DNA of 64,000 nucleotides from Halobacillus salinus (GCF_004684905.1 NZ_SRJC01000001.1:744001-808000); one strand, 5' to 3'. Numbered from the stretch's first letter, positions 10,634 to 22,088 are shown. Notes: generated by a model not told the origin, from the letters alone. Made by a program: numbers and translations.

Positions 10634-10667
10634 GCATGGAACTCTTGAAGGGTTCCATGCTTTTTTT
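10634..10667 (+). terminator. secDF terminator
   Basis: GCATGGAAC pairs perfectly with GTTCCATGC around a 9-base loop and is followed by seven T. Confidence 0.92.
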
Positions 10668-10746
10668 GTCTAAATTGCCACTTGGTTGAAAATCACAGCA
10701 ATGGGGTATATTCATACTACTAGCATTTTGGAAAGGAGATGATGAT

Positions 10747-11073
10747 ATGAAGGGGCAGACCTATATTATATTGGCTCTTTTATTTGCGCTTGTAATCGCA
10801 GTCTTCGCTGTCATCAATGTAGATCCTGTACAAGTGAACTTCCTGTTTGGTTCTGGTGAAGCTCCACTTATATTAGTAATTTTAATATCCGTATTACTTG
10901 GAGGTCTGGTAACAGCTTCTGTTGGAGCGGTCCGCTACTTTAAGTTGAAACGGGAGAATCGTTCACTGTCCCGGAAGCTTCAAGAGAAGGGTCAGGCGGA
11001 ACCCGAAGCGATCAATGAACCTGCTAAGGAAGAGGAGCAGGAGGAAGAAGACACAACTTACAAAACCACATAA
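10747..11073 (+). CDS. yrvD: LapA-domain (DUF1049) membrane protein, YrvD-like
   Basis: A 108-residue protein with two transmembrane helices (about 4-22 and 38-60) flanking the LapA-type motif VINVDPVQVNFLFG, then a charged, probably coiled tail very rich in Glu. It holds the yrvD position between secDF and recJ. The role in Gram-positives is unknown. A strong AAAGGAGATGATG ribosome binding site precedes the ATG. Confidence 0.82.
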   Translation: MKGQTYIILALLFALVIAVFAVINVDPVQVNFLFGSGEAPLILVILISVLLGGLVTASVGAVRYFKLKRENRSLSRKLQEKGQAEPEAINEPAKEEEQEEEDTTYKTT

Positions 11074-11080
11074 CTTGCGT

Positions 11081-11109
11081 TTGCTACCCCTGGTTTGCTC
11101 TAGTATAAT
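11081..11109 (+). promoter_or_regulatory. sigma-A promoter for recJ-apt
   Basis: TTGCTA (11081-11086), a 17-base spacer and a perfect TATAAT (11104-11109) lie about 20 bases before the recJ start. Confidence 0.7.
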
Positions 11110-11130
11110 AGACAGGTCAGGGGTGAACGT

Positions 11131-13452
11131 ATGTTACAAAGTAAAATGAAATGGAAATTTACATATAGTAATGAGAACAGTGACGTTATGCATAATGGGC
11201 TAACGCCGCTTACTCAACAACTATTATCAAAGCGCAATATTACCAGCCCGGAAGCAATTGAGCAGTTTTTGCATCCATCGATTGACCAGTTACATGATCC
11301 CTTTCTTATGGACGGGATGAAGAAAGCAATCGATCGAGTAAAACAAGCAATTGCAGATCAAGAATCGATCCTTGTTTTCGGTGATTATGACGCTGACGGT
11401 GTCAGCTCAACCACTTTAATGATTGAGGCATTAAGGGAAGCGGGAGCGGATTGCGATTTTTATATCCCGAACCGTTTCACTGAAGGGTATGGACCTAATG
11501 AAGGGGCTTTTCAGTTTGCAAAAGACTCTGGATTCTCTGTCATTATCACCGTAGATACAGGTATTGCTGCGATGCATGAGGCTGAGGTAGCAAAGCAGCT
11601 TGGTCTTGATTTGATCATTACCGATCACCACGAAGTGCAAGAAGTGTTGCCGAATGCTTATGCTATCATTCATCCGAAGACGTCAACAGACTACCCTTTT
11701 CAGGAGCTTGCAGGAGTGGGGGTTGCTTTCAAGTTCGCCCAAGCTTTGCTTGGCCGTTTTCCAAAGGAACTGCTTGATTTGGCAGTAATAGGGACGATTG
11801 CAGACTTGGTACCTCTACACGGTGAAAATCGTGTATTAGCTGCTATCGGGCTTCAAGCGATTTCTCGCTCGAAACGACCGGGTATTCTTGCCTTTAGAGA
11901 TATTTGCAGCATTGAAGGAGATATGAATGAAGAAACGATCGGTTTCACAATAGGTCCTAGGTTGAATGCTGTCGGGAGGTTACAAGACGCGACGCCGGCA
12001 GTAGAGTTGCTTCTATCTGAAACATTTGAGGAAGCTTCTGAGATTGCCAAGTTCATTGACCAGTTGAACCAGGAGCGGCAAAAAATCGTCGCTCAGATTG
12101 CCAAGGAAGCGGAAGAAATGTTGGCAGAAAGAGGTCCCGATCAAGAGAATGTCATCATCGTCGCAAAAGAAGGATGGAATCCTGGTGTACTTGGGATTGT
12201 GGCATCCAAACTCGTCCGGACTTTTGATCGTCCTGCAATCGTTCTTGGCATCGATTCAGAAACTGGTAAAGCGAAAGGCTCTGCTAGAAGTATCGATGCA
12301 TTTGATCTATTCGCGAATTGCATGGAAGTGAGACACCGCTTTGTCCATTTTGGTGGACATGCTCAAGCTGCAGGTATGACGCTCGAGGTAGACCAGATCG
12401 ACGAATTGAGACAGGATTTGATTAAGCTTGCTGAAGAGAAGTTAGAGCCGGAAGATTACCAGCAAGTACTGGAAGTGGAGACAACAGTACCTTTGGATGA
12501 AATCTCTCTCCAGCAAATCGATGAAGTCAATCAATTGCGCCCATTCGGTATGGGAAATCCAAAGCCGCTTTTTCACATTCAACATGCACCAAAAGAAATC
12601 CGGTTAATCGGAAGTAAGAAGAATCATTTGAAATTCAATTTCCAAAAAAACGATGCCAAAGTCGATGGCATTGCGTTCGGTATGGGGGATGTGTATGCCC
12701 AGCTTGCACCTGCAGATACGCTGGATTTAGTGGGCGAACTCGGAATCAACGAATGGAATGGCCGAAAGAATTTGCAAATCATGATTAAAGATTTATGCGT
12801 AAAGGATTGGCAACTTTTCGATCTCAGGGGATCAAGGCACGTGGAGAAAAGCATCGATATTCCAGCAAACGAAACATTCAAAGCCGTTTCTTTCCAAGGG
12901 ATAAACGAAGCACCTCATCAATTGCCAGTACATCGACCTGAAGAACTGAAAGGTGAGCACCTTGATGGTCTGATTTTTCTAGATCTGCCTGAAACGATGG
13001 AAGACTTAAAGAATCTTTTAGGTGAGGTCTCTGTTAGCAAATTGTATGTTTGCTACCGGGTTGAAGAAAGTACATTCTTGAAGACATGGCCGACGCGTGA
13101 TCATTTCAAATGGTTCTATGGTATGCTTGTGAAACGTGGTTCTTTCAACCTGAAAGTGGACACAGAAAAACTTGCCAAACGCAAAGGTTGGGACCGCTCC
13201 ATGGTCGATTTCATTTCACAGGTGTTTTTTGAACTCGATTTTGTTAAAATAGAGAATGGACTTGTTACGATCAATTCCCAACCATCAAAAAAGGATTTGC
13301 AGGAATCAGTTTTATATCAACAACGTGAGGAACAACTACGTATAGAACAAACCTTGTATTATTCCACATACAAAGAGTTGAAGGATTGGTTTAACCAACA
13401 TTTAAAGAAGCAGTCAAAGATCGTCAAGGAGGAAGTATTTCATGGACTATAA
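11131..13452 (+). CDS. recJ: single-stranded-DNA exonuclease RecJ
   Basis: RecJ degrades single-stranded DNA 5' to 3' in recombination and mismatch repair. The 773-residue protein has the DHH phosphoesterase motifs: [11 protein letters not shown] (near residue 85), [15 protein letters not shown], the DHHA1 domain with the [13 protein letters not shown] motif (about 410), an OB-fold region, and a C-terminal extension typical of Bacillus RecJ. Start at ATG 11131 after an AGGGGTGA ribosome binding site. It overlaps apt by 11 bases, so the two are translationally coupled. Confidence 0.96.
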   Translation: MLQSKMKWKFTYSNENSDVMHNGLTPLTQQLLSKRNITSPEAIEQFLHPSIDQLHDPFLMDGMKKAIDRVKQAIADQESILVFGDYDADGVSSTTLMIEALREAGADCDFYIPNRFTEGYGPNEGAFQFAKDSGFSVIITVDTGIAAMHEAEVAKQLGLDLIITDHHEVQEVLPNAYAIIHPKTSTDYPFQELAGVGVAFKFAQALLGRFPKELLDLAVIGTIADLVPLHGENRVLAAIGLQAISRSKRPGILAFRDICSIEGDMNEETIGFTIGPRLNAVGRLQDATPAVELLLSETFEEASEIAKFIDQLNQERQKIVAQIAKEAEEMLAERGPDQENVIIVAKEGWNPGVLGIVASKLVRTFDRPAIVLGIDSETGKAKGSARSIDAFDLFANCMEVRHRFVHFGGHAQAAGMTLEVDQIDELRQDLIKLAEEKLEPEDYQQVLEVETTVPLDEISLQQIDEVNQLRPFGMGNPKPLFHIQHAPKEIRLIGSKKNHLKFNFQKNDAKVDGIAFGMGDVYAQLAPADTLDLVGELGINEWNGRKNLQIMIKDLCVKDWQLFDLRGSRHVEKSIDIPANETFKAVSFQGINEAPHQLPVHRPEELKGEHLDGLIFLDLPETMEDLKNLLGEVSVSKLYVCYRVEESTFLKTWPTRDHFKWFYGMLVKRGSFNLKVDTEKLAKRKGWDRSMVDFISQVFFELDFVKIENGLVTINSQPSKKDLQESVLYQQREEQLRIEQTLYYSTYKELKDWFNQHLKKQSKIVKEEVFHGL

Positions 13453-13954
13453 AGAGCATATTGCCATCGTAGAAGATTGGCCAAAAGAAGGTGTACAGTT
13501 TAAAGACATTACACCTCTAATGGATAATGGTCCAGCGTTTAAATCAGCTGTAGACGAAATTGTAGAATATGCAAAGAAGCAAGATATCGACATCGTAGTC
13601 GGACCCGAGGCCCGAGGCTTCATCGTAGGATGCCCTGTATCTTACGCTCTTGAAATTGGTTTCGCACCAGTGAGGAAAGAAGGTAAACTACCTAGAGAGA
13701 CGATTAAAGTAGATTACGGTCTAGAGTACGGTAACGACATCTTGACTATTCATAAAGACGCGATCAAACCTGGTCAGCGCGTATTAATTGTTGATGATTT
13801 ATTAGCTACTGGCGGAACAATCGAAGCGACGATTGATTTAGTCGAGCAGCTTGGTGGGGAAGTAGCAGGATGTGCTTTCCTTATTGAGCTCACTTATTTG
13901 AATGGTCGTGACAAACTAGATGGTTACGATGTATTAACATTAATGCAATACTAA
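13442..13954 (+). CDS. apt: adenine phosphoribosyltransferase
   Basis: Apt salvages adenine with PRPP to AMP. All 170 residues fit the family, with the PRPP-binding motif [16 protein letters not shown] and the substrate loop [15 protein letters not shown]. Ribosome binding site GGAGGAAG lies inside the end of recJ. Its place next to relA is conserved in Firmicutes and links purine salvage to (p)ppGpp metabolism. Confidence 0.97.
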   Translation: MDYKEHIAIVEDWPKEGVQFKDITPLMDNGPAFKSAVDEIVEYAKKQDIDIVVGPEARGFIVGCPVSYALEIGFAPVRKEGKLPRETIKVDYGLEYGNDILTIHKDAIKPGQRVLIVDDLLATGGTIEATIDLVEQLGGEVAGCAFLIELTYLNGRDKLDGYDVLTLMQY

Positions 13955-13966
13955 GTTGATTTCATA

Positions 13967-13993
13967 GAGTGCCCCGACATGTGGGCGCTCTTT
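13967..13993 (+). terminator. apt terminator
   Basis: GAGTGCCC pairs with GGGCGCTC (one G-U pair) around an 8-base loop and is followed by TTTGTTTT. Confidence 0.75.
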
Positions 13994-14021
13994 GTTTTAC
14001 CATAAGTTGACCACATATTCC

Positions 14022-14050
14022 TTTACATTTATTCGACTTTTTTTGATAAT
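14022..14050 (+). promoter_or_regulatory. candidate sigma-A promoter for relA
   Basis: TTTACA (14022-14027), a 17-base spacer and GATAAT (14045-14050), about 50 bases upstream of relA. Confidence 0.6.
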
Positions 14051-14100
14051 GAGAATTAACTATCTTTTTTTAGTAAGTTAAAAGAAACTAGGGTGATTGA

Positions 14101-16305
14101 ATGGCTAAAGATACAGTTCTGACTGCCGAAGAAGTCATAGAGCAGGCGAGTCGATACTTGAACGAGTCTGACTTAGAATTCATACGTCGAGCTTATCAGT
14201 TTGCTGAAAATGCGCACAGCCAGCAGTTTCGCAAGTCTGGAGAGCCGTATATAATCCACCCCATACAAGTGGCTGGAATCCTTGTCAATTTAGAAATGGA
14301 TCCAGAAACCATCGCTGGTGGGTTTCTTCATGATGTCGTGGAAGATACGGAGATTACGCTGAAAGAGATTGAAGAGGCTTTCAATCCTGAAGTAGCAATG
14401 CTCGTAGATGGAGTTACTAAGCTCGGGAAAATTAAATACAAATCGAAAGAGGCGCAGCAAGCAGAGAACCACCGGAAGATGTTTGTTGCAATGGCTAAGG
14501 ATATACGTGTTATCTTAATCAAATTGGCTGATCGCCTCCATAACATGCGCACATTGAAGCATCTGCCTGCCGAGAAGCAACGGAGAATCTCAAATGAAAC
14601 ACTGGAGATTTTCTCTCCATTAGCACATCGTTTGGGAATTTCAACGATTAAATGGGAGTTGGAAGACACTGCTCTCCGTTACTTGAATCCTCAACAGTAT
14701 TACAGGATTGTTCATTTAATGAAACAGAAGCGTAATGAGCGGGAACATTATATCGAGGAAGTCATCGATGAGATCCGGGATCAATTGCAGGATGTCAACA
14801 TCGATGCCGAATTGAACGGAAGACCGAAGCACTTGTACAGCATCTACCGTAAAATGGTACTTCAGAACAAACAATTTAATGAAATCTATGACTTGTTAGC
14901 CGTCAGAATTACTGTGAACAGCATAAAAGATTGTTACGCTGTTTTAGGAATTATTCATACGTGCTGGAAACCGATGCCTGGTCGATTCAAGGACTATATA
15001 GCTATGCCGAAACCGAACTTGTATCAGTCCCTCCATACTACCGTGATCGGACCAAAAGGGGATCCTTTAGAAGTTCAAATCCGTACGCATGAAATGCACG
15101 AAATTGCCGAGTTTGGAATTGCGGCTCACTGGGCTTATAAAGAAGGCAAACAAATAGCACAAGAGCAATCTTTCGAAGAGAAACTTACATGGTTCCGCGA
15201 AATTCTTGATTGGCAAAGTGAAACGCATGATGCAGAGGAGTTCATGGAATCCTTGAAGGTGGATTTATTCTCCGATATGGTGTACGTGTTTACACCAAAG
15301 GGAGATGTGATCGAATTACCTTCAGGCTCTGTTCCGATCGATTTTGCTTACAGGATCCATACTGAAGTAGGGAACAAAACCATTGGTGCGAAAGTGAACG
15401 GAAAAATGGAGCCGCTCGATTACCAGCTCAACACTGGTGACATAGTAGATGTCATGACATCGAAGCACTCCTATGGTCCGTCTAAAGATTGGATCAAGCT
15501 TGCTCAAACGTCCCAAGCGAAGAATAAGATCCGACAGTTCTTCAAGAAGCAGCAAAAAGATGAGAATATCGTCAAAGGGAAAGAGCTTGTGGAGAGGGAA
15601 ATTCACAATTTCGGAATCCAACCGAAAGATGTCCTTACACAGGATAACCTTAGCCGTGTATCTGAAAAGTTCAACTTTTCCAATGAAGAGGACATGTTTG
15701 CTGCGGTAGGATACCAAGGAATTACAGCCGCGCAAATCGCCACAAGGCTGACAGAGAAGCTTCGTAAACAGAAACAGAAAGAGCAAGACCTTGAACAGAC
15801 GCTTGCTGACGTCAGTACGACGGAAATCAAAACGCCTTCGAAGACCGGCAAGAAAGACTCCGGTGTCCGTGTAGAAGGGGTAGACAACCTTCTAGTGCGC
15901 TTGTCGAAATGTTGTAATCCTGTTCCTGGGGACGACATCGTCGGTTATATTACGAAAGGGAGAGGTGTCTCGGTACACCGTGCGGACTGCCCGAATGTGA
16001 AGACCGAAGAAGCACAGTCGCGACTTCTTCCTGTAAAATGGGAGACTTCTGTAACTGATTCTAAGCAATACCACGTGGACCTTGAGATTTGGGGATATGA
16101 CCGCAGAGGATTGTTGAATGAGGTATTGCAAGCTGTCAACGAAACGAAGACTAATATTACTGCTGTTTCGGGCAAATCAGATCGAAATAAGATGGCAACC
16201 ATTAATATTACGATCTTGATTCAAAATACTAGTCACCTACGAAAGATTGTTGAACGAATTAAGCAAATTCAAGAAGTGTACACTGTTAGACGTGTAATGC
16301 AGTAA
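14101..16305 (+). CDS. relA: bifunctional (p)ppGpp synthetase/hydrolase Rel
   Basis: This is the long RelA/SpoT homologue that makes and degrades (p)ppGpp in the stringent response. Its 734 residues contain, in order, an HD hydrolase domain ([18 protein letters not shown] near 75), the synthetase domain (about 235-350, with [20 protein letters not shown]), a TGS domain (about 390-450), a zinc-finger/RIS region with [19 protein letters not shown], and a C-terminal ACT domain. The intact HD motif indicates hydrolase activity. It is 22 bases upstream of dtd. Confidence 0.97.
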   Translation: MAKDTVLTAEEVIEQASRYLNESDLEFIRRAYQFAENAHSQQFRKSGEPYIIHPIQVAGILVNLEMDPETIAGGFLHDVVEDTEITLKEIEEAFNPEVAMLVDGVTKLGKIKYKSKEAQQAENHRKMFVAMAKDIRVILIKLADRLHNMRTLKHLPAEKQRRISNETLEIFSPLAHRLGISTIKWELEDTALRYLNPQQYYRIVHLMKQKRNEREHYIEEVIDEIRDQLQDVNIDAELNGRPKHLYSIYRKMVLQNKQFNEIYDLLAVRITVNSIKDCYAVLGIIHTCWKPMPGRFKDYIAMPKPNLYQSLHTTVIGPKGDPLEVQIRTHEMHEIAEFGIAAHWAYKEGKQIAQEQSFEEKLTWFREILDWQSETHDAEEFMESLKVDLFSDMVYVFTPKGDVIELPSGSVPIDFAYRIHTEVGNKTIGAKVNGKMEPLDYQLNTGDIVDVMTSKHSYGPSKDWIKLAQTSQAKNKIRQFFKKQQKDENIVKGKELVEREIHNFGIQPKDVLTQDNLSRVSEKFNFSNEEDMFAAVGYQGITAAQIATRLTEKLRKQKQKEQDLEQTLADVSTTEIKTPSKTGKKDSGVRVEGVDNLLVRLSKCCNPVPGDDIVGYITKGRGVSVHRADCPNVKTEEAQSRLLPVKWETSVTDSKQYHVDLEIWGYDRRGLLNEVLQAVNETKTNITAVSGKSDRNKMATINITILIQNTSHLRKIVERIKQIQEVYTVRRVMQ

Positions 16306-16326
16306 TCGACAAAGGAGGAAGACCGA

Positions 16327-16773
16327 ATGAAGGCTGTGGTACAAAGAGCTGTTGATGCATCAGTGGAAGTAGCTGGTGATACAACGGGCCAAATAGCACA
16401 CGGACTGGTCGTCCTTCTTGGGGTGACCCACGACGACACAGAAGAGGACGCCCGCTATCTAGCGAAGAAAATCCCTTATTTGCGTATCTTTGAAGATGAA
16501 GAGCAGAAGATGAACTTGTCTTTACTTGATATCGGAGGTAAGTTATTGTCGGTCTCACAATTCACTCTCTACGGCGATACCCGTAAAGGGAGGCGCCCAA
16601 ATTTCATGGGAGCTGCTAAACCTCCTCAGGCTGAGAAGTTATATGAAGCTTTTAATGATATGGTGAAGAATGAAGGGGTTCAGGTTGAAACAGGAGAATT
16701 CGGTGCTATGATGAATGTTCAATTGACGAATTCCGGTCCTGTTACCTTAATCCTTGAAAGTAAAGATCGATAA
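16327..16773 (+). CDS. dtd: D-aminoacyl-tRNA deacylase
   Basis: Dtd removes D-amino acids (and glycine from tRNA-Ala) mischarged onto tRNA. The 148 residues carry the family signatures [17 protein letters not shown] and the C-terminal Gly-Pro motif [11 protein letters not shown] that forms the chiral gate. Strong AGGAGGAAG ribosome binding site. Co-transcribed with relA, as in B. subtilis. Confidence 0.96.
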   Translation: MKAVVQRAVDASVEVAGDTTGQIAHGLVVLLGVTHDDTEEDARYLAKKIPYLRIFEDEEQKMNLSLLDIGGKLLSVSQFTLYGDTRKGRRPNFMGAAKPPQAEKLYEAFNDMVKNEGVQVETGEFGAMMNVQLTNSGPVTLILESKDR

Positions 16774-16779
16774 TTATAG

Positions 16780-16814
16780 AATCCTGTAAACCTTAGGTTT
16801 ACAGGATTTTTTTA
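16780..16814 (+). terminator. relA-dtd terminator
   Basis: A perfect 13-bp stem (AATCCTGTAAACC and its complement) with a 3-base loop, followed by a run of T. Confidence 0.93.
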
Positions 16815-16864
16815 CTTTTTAGATAGGCGATGGACCTGTGATATCCTCCGATACGGTTCATGAA

Positions 16865-16901
16865 AGAAGCATCTCCAGAATTTCTTCGTGGAGATGCTTC
16901 T
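16865..16901 (-). terminator. terminator of the amidase gene
   Basis: A 13-bp perfect stem (AGAAGCATCTCCA and its complement), loop 11 bases, immediately after the minus-strand stop at 16903. Only a short T run follows on that strand. Confidence 0.7.
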
Positions 16902-16902
16902 T

Positions 16903-18180
16903 CTAGTTCTGAAAATATGCAATTAGCCCTTCAGCGATTCCTTGACTGACCCTTGAATGATATTCTTCTTGCTCTATAATATGTTCTTCATCAAGATCGG
17001 AGAGGAATCCTAATTCTAATAGGAGAGAGGGTTTATGGTTTTCCCGGATGACGTGGAAGTTTCCATGTTTAATACCTCTGTCTTGGAAGTTTGTAGCTTC
17101 GATCATATTCCGTTGAACGTAGGTTGCAAGGTTCTGATCTCGTTCGTGGAAATAATAAGTATTGATCCCCCTCGCTGCAGTATTTTGTGGTGTACTGTTG
17201 TAATGAAGGCTCAAAAAGACATCTGCGCTGGAGGAATTCGAGAAATAGCTACGAAGGAAGAGTGGCAGATAAATATTACTTTTCCGTGTCATCTGAACAT
17301 TTGCCCCATTACTTTCTAGCACTTCCTTCAATGCCAGTGCGGTCTTTAGGGTATAATCTTTCTCAAAAGCTCCGCTTACCCCAATGGCGCCGGAGTCTCG
17401 ACCTCCATGGCCAGCATCGATTAATATGTTCTTTCCGTTCAGGTTTCCATCTGCTTGATCGGAATTGCTCTCTTTCTCTAGAACAATCCAATCTGCTACA
17501 AATGCGTAACTGCCTTTATACTTAACTTTGAACCAGTCTCCTTGTTTCTCTACAACCTGTAGTGTTTCTCCTTCGTTTTCTGTACCGACAACCCGAGACT
17601 TGGTGGAAGGGCTACTTCGAAGGTTAGTATGGTTATACAAGAGCTGGATCCTTTCGGCTGTAATTCCGTCTGGACTAGCCCTTTTTACAACATCGCTCTC
17701 TGTAGTGTGAGATTCACCTTCTACTTCCTTCACAAGCCAACCGGCAATCCAACCCTCTTGGCCGCTTGTCGTTTGAACTTGGTACCAGTCGTCCTTTTGG
17801 GTTATGTACTTGACGGTGTCATCGCGGTGGAAAGAGCCTACAATTTCACTATCCGTGTCAGCGTAGCTCCGGACATTAAGGGTGCTTGTGTTTACTATGA
17901 CTGTGTTTGTGTCTAAACTCTCTTTTTCTTTTGTCAGCCATTTAGCAATCCAGCCTTTCTGGCCGTCTGCTTCGATTTGTACCCATTCGTCCTGTTCCTT
18001 TAAAATGCTGAACTCTTGACCTTTTTCCACTTGCATGATTTGATCGAAATGGAGCCCGGCACCAGATCGAACGTTAAGATCATCCACTTCGACAACCACC
18101 TCATCCGCATAAACGGATGAAGAGGAGCTCATTAATATAATCCCGAGTAGGATAACCAAAGACCGTAATCGAATTCCCAT
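16903..18180 (-). CDS. yrvJ: secreted N-acetylmuramoyl-L-alanine amidase with three SH3b repeats (YrvJ-like)
   Basis: A 425-residue cell-wall hydrolase. It has a signal peptide (residues 1-26, ending SSSVYADE), three bacterial SH3 domains each with a V-x-x-x-x-LNVRSG/NLRSSP-type motif (about 27-85, 95-150, 175-235), and a C-terminal amidase_3 domain from about 248 with zinc ligands in IDAGHGGRDSGA, Glu in GAFEKDYTL and SLHYNS. It cleaves the bond between N-acetylmuramate and L-alanine. I choose ATG 18180, 7 bases after AGGAGG, over an upstream ATG at 18210. The position after dtd matches yrvJ. Confidence 0.92.
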   Translation of the reverse strand: MGIRLRSLVILLGIILMSSSSSVYADEVVVEVDDLNVRSGAGLHFDQIMQVEKGQEFSILKEQDEWVQIEADGQKGWIAKWLTKEKESLDTNTVIVNTSTLNVRSYADTDSEIVGSFHRDDTVKYITQKDDWYQVQTTSGQEGWIAGWLVKEVEGESHTTESDVVKRASPDGITAERIQLLYNHTNLRSSPSTKSRVVGTENEGETLQVVEKQGDWFKVKYKGSYAFVADWIVLEKESNSDQADGNLNGKNILIDAGHGGRDSGAIGVSGAFEKDYTLKTALALKEVLESNGANVQMTRKSNIYLPLFLRSYFSNSSSADVFLSLHYNSTPQNTAARGINTYYFHERDQNLATYVQRNMIEATNFQDRGIKHGNFHVIRENHKPSLLLELGFLSDLDEEHIIEQEEYHSRVSQGIAEGLIAYFQN

Positions 18181-18277
18181 CAAGATACCTCCTATACGTC
18201 TACGCTTCATTATTCGATATCCATCAAATGTAGACCTTCTTCATTAAAAGATAAATTTGATTTTTTTATAGAACAGC

Positions 18278-18307
18278 TTGACACAGCATAGAAGCAGGCT
18301 ATATGAT
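18278..18307 (+). promoter_or_regulatory. promoter of the hisS-aspS T-box leader
   Basis: A perfect TTGACA (18278-18283), an 18-base spacer and TATGAT (18302-18307). Confidence 0.7.
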
Positions 18308-18315
18308 TATAATCA

Positions 18316-18577
18316 ATTCTATAAAGAATCGACAAAAACCATTGAGGAAAAAAGTAGCTCGTCCCCAGATGAACAGAGAGAGAGTGCCCCCTGGCTGAAA
18401 GCATTCTTACATGATGAATGAGTGAAAGACATTTCTTAGGTGCTGCACCGAACAATAGTAGATGCAGCCGTATGCAGGCGTTAACTGTTTTAAGTGGAAG
18501 CATAAGCTTCAATTAGGGTGGCAACGCGGTTAATCCCGTCCCTTTTCTCGTCAAAGAGAAAAGGGACGGGATTTTTA
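18316..18577 (+). promoter_or_regulatory. T-box riboswitch of hisS-aspS, Asp (GAC) specifier
   Basis: The leader carries the T-box sequence AGGGTGGCAACGCGG at 18515-18529 and a 17-bp terminator stem (18533-18549 with 18556-18572) followed by T. Stem I has the AGTA element (18353-18356). The helix AGGAAA (18345-18350) pairs with TTTCTT (18432-18437), which places GAC (18428-18430) plus a purine as the specifier. Uncharged tRNA-Asp should prevent termination. GACAT also contains a His codon (CAT 18430-18432). Confidence 0.92.
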
Positions 18578-18620
18578 TATGGAAAGAAATGGTTTTCGAA
18601 ACGATGAGGAGGAATGACAA

Positions 18621-19901
18621 ATGAGTATGAATGCTCCACGTGGGACCCAGGATATTTTACCGGGTACTTCTGAAAAGTGGCAATATGTAGAAAGACAGCT
18701 GGCGGATTTGTGCCGTCGTTATAATTATAAAGAAATTCGCACGCCAATCTTTGAACACACGGAACTGTTCCAACGAGGCGTAGGAGACAGCACAGACATT
18801 GTGCAGAAGGAAATGTACACCTTCGAAGACCGTGGTGGACGAAGTGTCACATTGAGACCGGAAGGAACAGCTTCTGTTGTCCGTTCTTATGTGCAGAATA
18901 AAGTTTACGGCTTACCGAATCAGCCGACAAAATATTTCTACATGGGACCGATGTTCCGATATGAGCGTCCACAACAAGGGCGTCAGCGTCAATTCGTACA
19001 GTTCGGAATTGAGGCCTTAGGAAGCGATGACCCAGCAATCGATGCAGAAGTGTTAGCCTTAGCGCTTGGGTCGTACGAAGAGCTCGGGTTGAAATCACTC
19101 AAACTCGTCTTGAACAGTCTAGGGGACAAAGAAAGTCGTGAAGCACACAGAGACGCGCTTGTCCGTCACTTTGACCCGCACCGTGAAGAACTTTGTGCTG
19201 ACTGCCAAGTTCGTTTGGATCAGAATCCTCTTCGCGTTCTAGATTGTAAGAAAGATCGTGAACACCCGGCAATGAGCACAGCACCTTCCATTTTAGATTA
19301 CTTAAATGATTACTCAGAGGACTATTTTGAAGAAGTGAAAAAGTACTTGGATGAAATGGGCATTGCTTATGAAATCGATCCTAACCTCGTGCGCGGGCTG
19401 GATTATTACAACCACACAGCCTTTGAAATTATGAGTGAAGCGGAAGGGTTCGGTGCCATTACGACATTAAGTGGAGGAGGCCGGTACACTGGACTTGTCC
19501 AAGAGGTCGGAGGGCCCGAAACTTCAGGTATCGGTTTTGCGATGAGTATCGAACGTCTTCTTATGGCTCTTGAAGCGGAAGGCATTGAACTACCAATTGA
19601 TGAAGGGTTAGACACGTACGTGGTGGCTCTTGGGGAAGAAGCAGAGAAAGCCGCAGTAAGATTGACCTATCAACTTCGTCAGGCAGGGATCCAAGTCGAT
19701 AAAGACTACCTAGGTAAGAAGATGAAAGCACAATTCAAAGCAGCGGATCGCATCGGTGCCAAGTATGTATTGGTACTCGGAGACCAGGAGCTTGAAAATA
19801 ATGTGATTAATGTCAAGACAATGGCGACTGGAGATCAACAGGAAGTCGCGCTAGACGAAATTGTAGACTTTATGAAAAAACAATTGATCGGAGGCGAATA
19901 A
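18621..19901 (+). CDS. hisS: histidyl-tRNA synthetase
   Basis: A class II synthetase of 426 residues that charges tRNA-His. Visible are motif 1 near the N-terminus (RGTQDILP), motif 2 ([20 protein letters not shown]), the histidine-A motif [22 protein letters not shown], motif 3 ([13 protein letters not shown]) and the C-terminal anticodon-binding domain. GAGGAGGAATG precedes the ATG. First gene of a T-box-controlled operon with aspS, one base apart. Confidence 0.97.
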   Translation: MSMNAPRGTQDILPGTSEKWQYVERQLADLCRRYNYKEIRTPIFEHTELFQRGVGDSTDIVQKEMYTFEDRGGRSVTLRPEGTASVVRSYVQNKVYGLPNQPTKYFYMGPMFRYERPQQGRQRQFVQFGIEALGSDDPAIDAEVLALALGSYEELGLKSLKLVLNSLGDKESREAHRDALVRHFDPHREELCADCQVRLDQNPLRVLDCKKDREHPAMSTAPSILDYLNDYSEDYFEEVKKYLDEMGIAYEIDPNLVRGLDYYNHTAFEIMSEAEGFGAITTLSGGGRYTGLVQEVGGPETSGIGFAMSIERLLMALEAEGIELPIDEGLDTYVVALGEEAEKAAVRLTYQLRQAGIQVDKDYLGKKMKAQFKAADRIGAKYVLVLGDQELENNVINVKTMATGDQQEVALDEIVDFMKKQLIGGE

Positions 19902-19902
19902 G

Positions 19903-21675
19903 ATGGAACGAACAAAATGTGGAACAATACGTAGAGAACACTTAGAGCAAGAAGTGACGTTAAAAGGCTGGGTGCAGAAACGCCGTGACCTTGGCGGGCT
20001 GATCTTCATCGATTTGAGAGACCGCTCAGGGATGGTCCAAGTCGTATTCAATCCAGAAACATCTAAAGAAGCTCTTCAAATTGCTGAGGATGTCCGCACG
20101 GAATATGTACTTGAAGTGAAAGGGCAAGTAGTAGCAAGAGACGAGGCTACTGTAAATGCCAATCTTGGTACAGGAGAAGTGGAAATCGCAGCAGAAAGCG
20201 TAAGTGTCCTGAACAAGTCCAAAACCCCTCCTTTCATGATTGAAGACCAATCGGAAACTTCCGAGGATCTAAGACTGAAGTATCGTTACCTTGACCTGAG
20301 ACGGCAAGAGATGCAGGAAACATTCAAGATGCGTCATGCTACCACACAGTCGATTCGTCAGTTCTTGAATGAGGAAGAATTTTTGGAAATGGAGACACCG
20401 ATGCTGACTAAGAGTACTCCAGAAGGTGCTCGTGACTACTTGGTACCTAGCCGTGTCCATGAAGGAGAATTCTATGCCTTGCCGCAATCTCCTCAACTTT
20501 TCAAACAGTTACTAATGGTATCTGGTTTTGAAAAATACTATCAGATTGCTCGCTGTTTCCGTGACGAAGACTTGCGTGCGGACCGCCAGCCAGAATTCAC
20601 GCAAGTGGATATCGAAACGTCCTTCTTATCTACAGACGAGATTCTTGAGATGACAGAGCGGATGATGAAGCGTGTTATGAAAGAAGTGAAAGGAATCGAC
20701 ATCGAAACACCATTCCCTCGTATGCCGTATCATGAAGCAATGGAGCGATTCGGCTCTGATAAGCCGGATACACGTTATGGTTTGGAACTTGTCAACATTT
20801 CAGAAGACGTGAAAGACTCTGGCTTCAAAGTCTTCAATGGCGCCGTAGCATCTGGTGGTCAGGTAAGTGCAATCAATGTCGAAGGCCAAGCGGATCGCTT
20901 CTCTCGTAAAGACATCGATAAAATGACCGAAGATGTGAAGGTTTATGGTGCCAAGGGACTTGCCTGGCTGAAAGTGAAAGAAGGAGAATTCAACGGACCA
21001 ATCGCTAAGTTCTTCTCGGAAGAAGAAGCTTCCTCCTTGATGACGAAGCTTGCTGCTAAAGATGGAGACCTGTTATTGTTTGTTGCAGACAAGACTTCTG
21101 TTGTCCATGATAGCTTAGGAGCACTCCGCCAAAAGCTTGCGCGTGAATTGAACATGATCGATCCTAACCAATTCAATTTCCTATGGGTAACAGACTGGCC
21201 ATTGTTCGAGTACGATGAAGAGGACGGACGTTTCTACGCTGCTCACCACCCATTCACGATGCCAGCAGCGGAAGACATGGACAAGATGCAGACCGAACCT
21301 GAGAATGTTCTCGCAGAAGCTTACGACATTGTGCTTAACGGTTATGAGCTAGGCGGGGGATCCCTTCGTATTCACCAAAAAGAAATGCAAAACCAAATGT
21401 TCGAAGTGCTCGGGTTCAGTAAAGAAGAAGCACAAGAACAGTTCGGTTTCTTACTTGAGGCACTTGAATACGGTACACCACCACATGGAGGGATTGCCTT
21501 CGGACTAGATCGTCTTGTCATGCTACTTGCAGGACGTACGAACCTTCGTGACACAATCCTGTTCCCGAAAACGGCATCTGCGACAGACTTGATGACGAAT
21601 GCACCAGGAAGTGTGAGCGAGGCACAATTAGAAGAGCTTCACTTGAAGACAGTGTCGAAAAAAGAACAAGATTAA
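19903..21675 (+). CDS. aspS: aspartyl-tRNA synthetase
   Basis: A 590-residue bacterial-type AspRS: an N-terminal OB-fold anticodon domain (1-105), class II catalytic core with [31 protein letters not shown] split as motif 2, an inserted GAD domain (about 300-410), and motif 3 [17 protein letters not shown]. The ribosome binding site GGAGGCGA lies in the hisS 3' end. It is downstream of hisS in the T-box operon; the 6S RNA gene follows. Confidence 0.97.
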   Translation: MERTKCGTIRREHLEQEVTLKGWVQKRRDLGGLIFIDLRDRSGMVQVVFNPETSKEALQIAEDVRTEYVLEVKGQVVARDEATVNANLGTGEVEIAAESVSVLNKSKTPPFMIEDQSETSEDLRLKYRYLDLRRQEMQETFKMRHATTQSIRQFLNEEEFLEMETPMLTKSTPEGARDYLVPSRVHEGEFYALPQSPQLFKQLLMVSGFEKYYQIARCFRDEDLRADRQPEFTQVDIETSFLSTDEILEMTERMMKRVMKEVKGIDIETPFPRMPYHEAMERFGSDKPDTRYGLELVNISEDVKDSGFKVFNGAVASGGQVSAINVEGQADRFSRKDIDKMTEDVKVYGAKGLAWLKVKEGEFNGPIAKFFSEEEASSLMTKLAAKDGDLLLFVADKTSVVHDSLGALRQKLARELNMIDPNQFNFLWVTDWPLFEYDEEDGRFYAAHHPFTMPAAEDMDKMQTEPENVLAEAYDIVLNGYELGGGSLRIHQKEMQNQMFEVLGFSKEEAQEQFGFLLEALEYGTPPHGGIAFGLDRLVMLLAGRTNLRDTILFPKTASATDLMTNAPGSVSEAQLEELHLKTVSKKEQD

Positions 21676-21690
21676 ATCTGTATATGATTC

Positions 21691-21719
21691 TTGATAAGGT
21701 CATGTTAATATGCTATGAT
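21691..21719 (+). promoter_or_regulatory. promoter of the 6S RNA gene
   Basis: TTGATA (21691-21696), a 17-base spacer and TATGAT (21714-21719), ending about 12 bases before the closing helix of the RNA. Confidence 0.7.
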
Positions 21720-21730
21720 GACCTTACAGT

Positions 21731-21945
21731 AAAAAGAGATCAATCCTGATGTGTACGTTGTTTCAATGCACGTTTTGACCGAACATTTATGAGACGGGAG
21801 CCTGGCGTTTCCGGATGGAATGCACGCCTCTTAACCATCACTGATGGGAGGACGCAAGAAGTCCGGAACAGGGCACCCACCTGCCTAGAGCGGGTTCAAA
21901 ACTCATTACCACAACAACGGCACGATTGGGATTGATCTTTTATTT
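21731..21945 (+). ncRNA. ssrS: 6S RNA (6S-1/BsrA type)
   Basis: The region downstream of aspS is where Bacillus encodes 6S-1 RNA (bsrA), a promoter mimic that binds the sigma-A RNA polymerase holoenzyme. Its ends pair: GATCAATCC (21738-21746) with GGATTGATC (21929-21937), extended by A/T pairs into a U run. A 5' TCCTGATGTG-type segment is similar to the known RNA. The middle is GC-rich with several complementary segments. The exact ends are inferred. Confidence 0.85.
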
Positions 21946-21964
21946 TATTACATAACGAATAGCG

Positions 21965-22005
21965 AAAAAAGAAAACCTCAGGGCATTCCTGAGGTTTTCT
22001 TTTTT
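21965..22005. terminator. strong bidirectional hairpin
   Basis: A perfect 18-bp stem (arms 21965-21982 and 21988-22005) with a 5-base loop, A-rich on the left and T-rich on the right, after the 6S RNA gene. Between here and the rsfA-like gene there is nothing else but a second hairpin. Confidence 0.9.
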
Positions 22006-22088
22006 ATATGGAATTTTTATAGAGCAAGCTTTTCTGTGAAACTCTATGCTTCTTAACAAAACTAAACTATACACTTCTTCAACAACCT

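Noticed and set aside
18181-18320. A short minus-strand frame upstream of the amidase (18210-18512)
   Set aside because: It is antisense to the T-box leader and its promoter, without a ribosome binding site.
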